In this document: one piece after another, positions 58,691 through 64,000 of the stretch
How positions within the stretch are numbered: position 1 is the stretch's first letter
How the letters are laid out: every line of letters starts with the position of its first letter
From: Anisodus tanguticus
Lineage: Eukaryota; Streptophyta; Magnoliopsida; Solanales; Solanaceae
DNA length: 64,000 nt
Direction of reading: 5' to 3'
Assembly: GCA_034509755.1 (NCBI GenBank)
Contig: CM067561.1
Location: 7,258,646-7,322,645 of the forward strand
Made by a program: the position numbers and the translations under genes
The notes under the pieces: generated by a model
Databases searched by the model: none
Told to the model about the DNA's origin: nothing
Seen by the model: the letters and a program-made list of their open reading frames with translations, nothing else

Positions 58691-59663
58691 TTACATGTTC
58701 TGTAAATTTTGGTCCTCCTTTTTTCTACTTGTTTTCCACCGGCACGTCCCTTTTCTTCCTTTGTGGGAATTCACCATTTTCCATTCTTCTTGCTTAGCGC
58801 TCGTGGTGTTGGTGGCCGAGGTACAAGCTTTTTCAGTGCTTGGAGAGCTTTGCTTTTGGTAATGGCATTTGTCAAAAGTATGGCCAATCCGACCATACGT
58901 TTTGTAGAGAATATTTTCTCCTTTATACACACTTGTTTGTGATCCCCAATTGTGACGAAGGTTTCCACCGGTTTTTCAATTGGCACTTGAATGCAAATTC
59001 TTGCATACCATCCCCTTAGTGCAGAGGACGTGCATGTTTTGATTTTTAATAGCTTACCCACTTTCCTTCCCACCTTTTCCAATATTCATTATCATAACAT
59101 TCTGTGGATAATTGGGGGGTAATCGGATCTATATTGTTGTGCTTGTTAAGGTTACTTCCTTTGGAACGAAGTTTGGTTCCCATTTTTTATGGATAGGAAA
59201 TTTCCGACAATGAACCAGGGCCCTCCGTGAAGGACCTTAACCATATTCTCCTCCAACCCAAACTTGACAATGAAGAAGTCCCATCCTAGGTCAATCAAGA
59301 TTAATTGTTCGAATGATTTCCACAAATCTACAAGTTTTGATCTGAGTAGTACGTGGTTTGATTTCCTTCCAAAGACTTGGATGATAAAGGAGAATCTCCA
59401 TGGGAAATATATTCTATTTTTTTCCTCCGGAGAGAGGGAAATAGCATCACTAATCTCTTGGGATTCATCAGAATCCACGGGCTTTATCTCATGGGATTCA
59501 TTGTAGAGGGTTTCCTTGACTAGATTTTTCTCCCGTAGGATGGATTAGTGTTTTTGTCTTCTTCCATTTCATTTCCCCCCCGTATCCGGTGGATCTGGTG
59601 GTACTATAGTAGACGGAGGGTCATTTGGATATTGTTCAACCAACTCAATTGGGGAGTTTTCAT
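58691..59663 (-). pseudogene. LINE ORF1: DUF4283-like domain and zinc knuckle
   Basis: From 59663 the frames read ENSPIELVEQYPNDPPST, then LIDLGWDFFIVKFGLEENMV and VLHGGPWFIVGNFLSI, the nucleic-acid-binding DUF4283 pattern. Next come ALRGWYARICIQVPIEKPV and the zinc knuckle ILYKTYGRIGHTFDKC. A knuckle should be C-x2-C-x4-H-x4-C; here both first cysteines are tyrosine (TGT to TAT type changes), so zinc binding is lost. At least three frame shifts are needed to read it through. Confidence 0.8.
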
Positions 59664-59866
59664 TGATGATTCTTTACAATATATATACTGATATACATGT
59701 GTTATATTAGGCTATAAATCAAAGAAAGATAATACTTAGTATCTATTCTAATATACAAGATAAACCATGATATGATTATGATTGCCTATTATATGATTCT
59801 GATTGTAATTGATGCATAGAATCGGAATCATATATTCTGGGATATACAGAATATATGATTCTATCA
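59664..59866 (-). repeat. Copia 3' LTR (203 bp)
   Basis: The minus strand starts TGATAGAATCATATATTCTG and ends GTAAAGAATCATCA, giving TG...CA ends. It is AT-rich and short for an LTR. It contains a perfect 15-base inverted repeat near its start (59825-59839 with 59847-59861). The 5' LTR is beyond the window, so the boundaries rest on the TG/CA ends, the polypurine tract and the switch to LINE coding sequence. Confidence 0.75.
59825..59861. repeat. Perfect hairpin in the copia LTR
   Basis: GAATCATATATTCTG, seven-base loop, CAGAATATATGATTC. The arms are fully complementary. Confidence 0.9.
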
Positions 59867-60187
59867 CACCCCCGCAATCGAAACGGGAGGTTCTCTTACG
59901 TTAAGAATGTCCCTGAAATCTTGAAATAACACTAACGGAAGACCTTTTGTGAAGATATTCGCTATTTGATGGCGCGAAGGGACATGTAGAACACGGAGTT
60001 GTCCTCGAGTAACCTTTTCACGAACAAAATGAATGTCCATTTCGATGTGCTTAGTGCGTTGATGTTGAACTAGATTTTCCGAGAGGTATATGACACTAAC
60101 ATTATCACAATAGACTAATGTAGCTTTATGGATTAGGCAATGCAGTTCCATGAGAAGGTTGTGTAACCAGCATGATTCAGATACCAC
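59864..60187 (-). pseudogene. Copia RNase H, C-terminal part
   Basis: Reads ESCWLHNLLMELHC, LVYCDNVSVIYLSENLVQHQ, RTKHIEMDIHFVREKV, LRVLHVPSRHQIANIFTKGL. These are the standard copia RNase H blocks including the aspartate in YCDN. The stop TGA at 59864-59866 is the first three bases of the LTR. The upstream part (60336-60133) is in another frame. Confidence 0.85.
59867..59880 (-). promoter_or_regulatory. Copia polypurine tract
   Basis: The minus strand reads CGATTGCGGGGGTG directly before the LTR start TGATAG. The G-run is the plus-strand primer. Confidence 0.7.
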
Positions 60188-61320
60188 ATTGGCGACGCCG
60201 CGGTATTCAGCTTCGGCGCTCGAGCGATACAGTGTGGGCTATTGTTTAGATGACCATGAGAGCAGATTATCACCAAGAAATACACAATAACCGGAAGTGG
60301 ACCTTCTGGTATATGGGCATCCACCTCAATCTGCATCTGTGTATGAAATCAATGACGTAGTTGAAGAAGGATAAAGGTGCAGTCCGTGATGAAGTGTACC
60401 CTGAATGTTGCAGAGAATTCACCGGAGAGCATGCATATGATCAACCATCGGATTGTACATAAACAGGCAGATCTGTTGTACTGCATAGGAGATGTCAGGC
60501 CTCGTAAATGTGAGATATTGTAGAGCTCTTGCAAGGCTGCGGTAGTGAGAAGGGTCTTCATAAGGAGTGCTTGATGTATCGCTAAGCTTTGGTTTGGTGT
60601 TTACCGGAGTGGGACAAGATTTCCAGGATGACATGCCAGCAGGATCAATAATTTCTTCTGCATACTTTTTCTAGGATAGAAATAAACCACTTATATGATG
60701 AGTGACTGCAATACCCAAGAAGTAGCTCAATAAACCCAAATATTTCATGGTGAATTCGGAGTTGAGAAGTGTCATGATAGATTTGCGTAGATAATCAGAA
60801 TAGGTTGTGAGAATGATGTCATCTACATAAAGAAAAATGTAAGCTATATCATTGCCCTTCAGGTAGATGAATAGTGAGTTGTCAGACTTGCTATGAGTGA
60901 ATCTGATAGAGAAGATATAATCAGCAAACCGTTTGTACCATGCTCTGGGAGCTTCTTTGAGCCATATAATGATTTCTTCAAAAGGCACACATTATTTGGA
61001 CATTCTGGGTCCCTGAAACCCCATGGCTGATGCATATATACTGTTTCTTTCAGTTCACCATGTAAAAATGCATTCTTAATGTCCAACTGATGTATGGGCC
61101 ATGATTTTGAGATAGCAAGGCTGAGTATTGTGCGTATAGTTGCTGGTTTGACAACCGGGCTGAAAGTTTCTTTGCAATCCACGCCAACCTGTTGACCTGC
61201 ACCATCACCTACAAGTCGAGCTTTATGCCACTCAAAAGAACCGTCAGAGTTGTCCTTATGTCTAAAAATCCACATAGATTGAATGACATTAACACCAGGT
61301 GGACGAGCACTAAATCCCAC
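60188..61320 (-). pseudogene. Copia reverse transcriptase
   Basis: Frames 61320-60859, 60988-60671 and 60634-60349 give WIFRHKDNSDGSFEWHKARL, CKETFSPVVKPATIRTILSL, QLDIKNAFLHGELKETVYM, then RAWYKRFADYIFS and FLYVDDIILTTYS with the intact YVDD site, MKYLGLLSYFLGI, and YRSLARALQYLTFTRPDISY. This is a standard copia RT. Frame shifts near 60950 and 60660 and a stop at about 60671-60673 break it. Confidence 0.88.
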
Positions 61321-62500
61321 GTCTTATTTTTAATAAGAGCATTATATTCGTCATCCATGGCCATTTTCCAATTTGGGTCTTTGAGTGCAAACACGGGGTT
61401 ACGGGGTAATGGTGATTTTGTGGTGTTAGCGAGGAAACCATGGTGATATTTTTTATTTGGTTTAAAAATATCATGTTGACTTCTCGTAACGGGTTTGTGA
61501 TCTGAACTCGAAGTTGGCTGAAAAATAGATGGAAGAGAATGATGCGGGTTTGGGCTTGAGTTTTCGACATTAGGTGGAGAGACGGACTGGGTCATAGACT
61601 GCGGTGGACAAGGTAGGCTGTGCGCATTTTTGTCAGGTGTCAGTGGATTTCGAAGCTGGTGAATCACGTAAGATGAAAGGCTGTTATCGAGAAAATCATA
61701 GGATGAGATACTGGGTGTATGCAGCTTTGAGAAAGGGAATTGAGTTTCACCAAATGAGACATGTCGACTAATGATAATTTTATTTGAGGATAAATCATAA
61801 CATTTGTAACCACGATGATTTGATGTATAGCCCAAGAAGACACAAGGAGTGGAGCGAGGTTGGAGCTTATTTATCATAGTGGATGGGAGGAGGGGATAAC
61901 ATAAGCAACCAAATACTCGAAGATGGGAATATGGTGGGTCTTTTTGGTATAAGATGTTTAGAGGAGATTGATAGGCGAGATTTTTAGTTGGTAAAATATT
62001 AAGGAGATATGTTGCCATAATGGATGATGCCAAAATGAATGAGGGATTGAGGCATGAGCCATTAATGTTCGAATAATGTTGTTAATGGACCGAATTTTTC
62101 TTTCAGGTTTTCCATTTTGAGAAGAAGTGTGTGGACAGGAAAAACGAAAAGAAATTCAATTTGATTGACAAAGATTCAAAAAAGGACCATTAGTGTATTC
62201 TCTACCATTATCACATTGAATATTTTTCAATTCACGTTCGAATTGAGTTTTAATGTAGGCTCGAAGATTTATGAAGGTTGGGTATACTTGTGATTTTTTT
62301 GACATAGGAAAAGTCCATAGGAAATTCGAAAAATCATCTAAGTATAGCACATAATATTTGTGACCCATAGAGCTCAAAACAGGAGAAGTCCATAAATCGC
62401 TATGCAATATGTCAAAAGGCATAGAGGTAGAGTTATAAGAATCAACAAATGGCAACTTAACATGTTTACCAAGAGGACATGAATGACAAAAACTAGAGTT
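61209..62500 (-). pseudogene. Copia integrase
   Basis: GAG-pre-integrase zinc region FIWHDRLGHPGISILDSL and SFCHSCPLGKHVKLPF (~62590-62440) leads to the core with PFDILHSDLWTSP (first acid), NIQCDNGREYTNGPF (second), and HTSSQNGKPERKIRSINNII (third). The downstream part (62033-61209) has ATYLLNILPTKNL, LRVFGCLCYPLLP, and CVFLGYTSNHRGYKCYDL. Stops occur at 62153-62155 and in the YLLN region. The acids are present, but the protein is split. Confidence 0.85.
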
Positions 62501-62633
62501 TCTTATTTTGGTACATTCAATAAATTTATTTCGCCTAAGAGAGTCTAAAATAGATATTCCCGGGTGACCTAAACGGTCATGCCAAATAAAAGGCTATAAA
62601 GCTGCAAAAGTGGATGGAGAGGTTGCTTGATTA

Positions 62634-62662
62634 GTGGTGGTGGTGGTGGTGGTGGTGATGGT
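62634..62662. repeat. GTG/GGT microsatellite in copia pol
   Basis: A run of about nine GTG triplets with one interruption (GATGGT). On the minus strand it encodes a threonine run between protease and integrase. It probably grew by slippage after the element lost function. Confidence 0.8.
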
Positions 62663-62713
62663 GTTGGGGTATAGTTCACCCTGACTATTACACCTCATTA
62701 GTTGCATCCCCGT

Positions 62714-63112
62714 CTAGAAATCCTTCACAGTAAATCCAAAAGGATCAAAAGAGATAGAAGCCCAATTATCAGTAATAAATTTGCGAACTGAAACTAGGTT
62801 CTTGATTAATTTAGGAGCATGAATGACATTTTTCAATTCCAATGGAGGGTGAGGGGGTTTTAATTTTGCACTACCAAAACCACGAATCGAAATAGAGTGG
62901 CCATTTTCAACAATTATAGCATTATTTTTGCTCGAATTAGAATAAGATGAGAGATTACCTTGCTCGGAAGTCATGTGGGATGTTGCCCTGGTGTCCATAT
63001 ACCAAGATGGGTCGGGTTGAGCAAGACTAAGAGTGTGTGGGGATGATTCAATAACTATTGGGCTTGGACCATTAACATTAAAAGCTTGTTGATTTCCTGG
63101 TCTTGGGCCCAA
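62714..63112 (-). pseudogene. Copia protease
   Basis: Reads WYMDTRATSHMTSEQGNLSS and VENGHSISIRGFGSAKL, then LKNVIHAPKLIKNLVSVRKF. The active site in the family is D-S/T-G-A-T-S/D-H; here the glycine is arginine (GGG/GGA to AGG/AGA type). The flanks are well conserved. The change alone should abolish cleavage. Confidence 0.85.
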
Positions 63113-63119
63113 AATCCCG

Positions 63120-64000
63120 TTACTGTTCTACTGGGCCTTGGAGCAAAATTGGGCCTGGCCCAATTCGGGTATCCATAAGATGGATAGGGGAAAGGAGGCA
63201 TTGGCCATTGAGCCCATTGTTGCCACGGAAAAACCATCCCCAGGCTTGTTGTTGTCCTCGTCCATTACCACCACTGGAGCCTTGCCCGCCACCTGAGCCC
63301 CCACCGCGACCATTTGAGCCACCACCCCGACCAGTTTTACCAGAATTTCGACCATTGCCACCAGTGTTCTTGTTATTCTTCTTGGTATGGTTGTTGCGAT
63401 TATTAGTGTTCCGATTGGGATTACCAGAAGTGGAATCTTCGTCGGAATTTTGAGAGTTTGCAACGAGAGCCGACGCCGGTGAAGATGAACCAGATTCGCG
63501 CGCACTTCGTTGAAGTATTGTCGATTCCTCGAGCCCTAATTTTGATTTTGCTGTTTCAAAATTGGGCAGAGGATCGTGCTGCTGAATGTGTGTGACAAAT
63601 CCGGCGTATGCTTCAGTTAGTCCGGCAATTAATTTCAATACCAAGCGGACATTGGAAACCGGGGCATCGACATTAGCAAATTGGTCGGCGAGGAGTTTGA
63701 GGCGATTGCAATAGGCTGTTGTGTTTGGAAAATCTTCCAAATTGGTATTGTTGAATTGATTTTCAAGATGAACAGCCCTGGAATGCTTATTATCTTGAAA
63801 GATTGCCACAATTCGTTTCCAGGCACCTTCGGCAGTGTCGTCGTTCACAAGAATTGATTGGAGGATGTCTTTTGATAATGTGGCATACATCTATTGTAAT
63901 ACAGCGGTGCCAAAGTTCAGGGTCGGCAGCTTTGCAGCATCAGCCGCTACCTTGGATGTTGCATCCGTATGAGGGATGATGTGGGAAAGAACGTTGTGCA
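63120..64000 (-). pseudogene. Copia gag, partial at window edge
   Basis: The frame enters at 64000 (IIPHTDATSKVAADAAKLPT), meets a TAG at about 63891-63893 (family W likely), and continues MYATLSKDILQSILVNDDTA, AWKRIVAIFQDNKHSRAVHL, YCNRLKLLADQFANVDAPVS and FVTHIQQHDPLPNFETAKSK, the UBN2-type gag core. The tail (63450-63230) is Gly/Asn/Arg-rich and ends in a frame with no CCHC knuckle, a common feature of this copia group. The N-terminus lies outside the window. Confidence 0.85.

Larger units (their letters stand above)
53171..59663 (-). mobile_element. LINE (non-LTR retrotransposon), decayed, interrupted by a solo LTR
   Basis: Minus-strand order is ORF1 with DUF4283-like and zinc-knuckle parts, a long polar tail, then ORF2 with an apurinic-type endonuclease and a reverse transcriptase. 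This is the plant L1 layout. The 3' end (RT tail, RNase H if any, poly-A) is lost at 53170/53171, where the chromovirus LTR begins. The upper end passes into the copia 3' LTR at 59664 while still in ORF1 coding sequence. A 1267-bp solo LTR sits in ORF2. Many stops and shifts. Confidence 0.85.
59664..64000 (-). mobile_element. Ty1/copia retrotransposon, right end beyond the window
   Basis: Minus-strand order is gag (entering at 64000), protease, integrase, RT, RNase H, polypurine tract, 3' LTR. Integrase before RT defines copia. The LTR begins right after the RNase H and ends in LINE ORF1, so the copia element probably inserted into the LINE; the other side is outside the window. Several stops and frame shifts inactivate it. 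Confidence 0.9.

Noticed and set aside
63103..63453. 116-residue proline-rich plus-strand ORF
   Set aside because: It is the complement of the Gly/Asn/Arg-rich gag tail of the copia element.

Overview
The window looks like heterochromatic, repeat-packed plant nuclear DNA. I find no intact host gene, rRNA, tRNA or CRISPR. A eudicot, most likely of the nightshade family, is suggested by the type of the LTR elements: a chromovirus whose tRNA-Met primer site and leader resemble ones I know from Solanaceae, an Athila-like gypsy element with an extra 3' ORF, and a DUF4283-type LINE. That taxonomic call is inference. Every identified element, and a captured host-gene fragment, reads on the minus strand.

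Bases 77-1620 hold one end and an internally deleted body of a hAT DNA transposon. Its 5' part (GC-rich subterminal block, promoter with TATA box, leader, and first ~45 codons of the transposase) has been amplified into a tandem array of about 42 monomers, mean ~815 bp, running to 35737. Each monomer carries a canonical plant TATA box, a pyrimidine-rich start region, the transposase ATG region, and a ~90-bp piece of downstream transposase coding sequence in inverted orientation. Two monomer types (A and B) alternate in the first ~18 kb. There is higher-order periodicity of 4 units (~3.3 kb), then 3 units (~2.43 kb), then 6 units (4855 bp). This hAT-derived satellite of promoters is the most unusual object in the window.

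At 35737/35738 the array abuts a truncated Athila-like gypsy element (35738-44760). On the minus strand it runs 5' LTR/leader, gag, protease, RT, RNase H, integrase, then a 3' ORF of the putative plant transposon protein type. All frames carry stops or shifts. Its start at 44760 falls inside the 3' LTR of a second element, consistent with nesting.

The second element (44761-53170) is a chromovirus with ~1.85-kb LTRs, a tRNA-Met primer site, a polypurine tract, integrase and a chromodomain. Its gag-to-RNase H region is missing. In its place lie a pentatricopeptide-repeat (PPR) gene fragment, a 342-bp tandem duplication that also duplicates the primer site, and ~1.8 kb I cannot assign.

Bases 53171-59663 are a degenerate LINE (ORF1, endonuclease, RT). 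It is interrupted by a solo LTR (54777-56043) with perfect 5-bp target duplications; removing the LTR restores the LINE frame. Bases 59664-64000 are a Ty1/copia element with a 203-bp 3' LTR, RNase H, RT, integrase, protease and gag, running off the right edge. The layers read as a nested, decaying retrotransposon stack next to a young or homogenised satellite.
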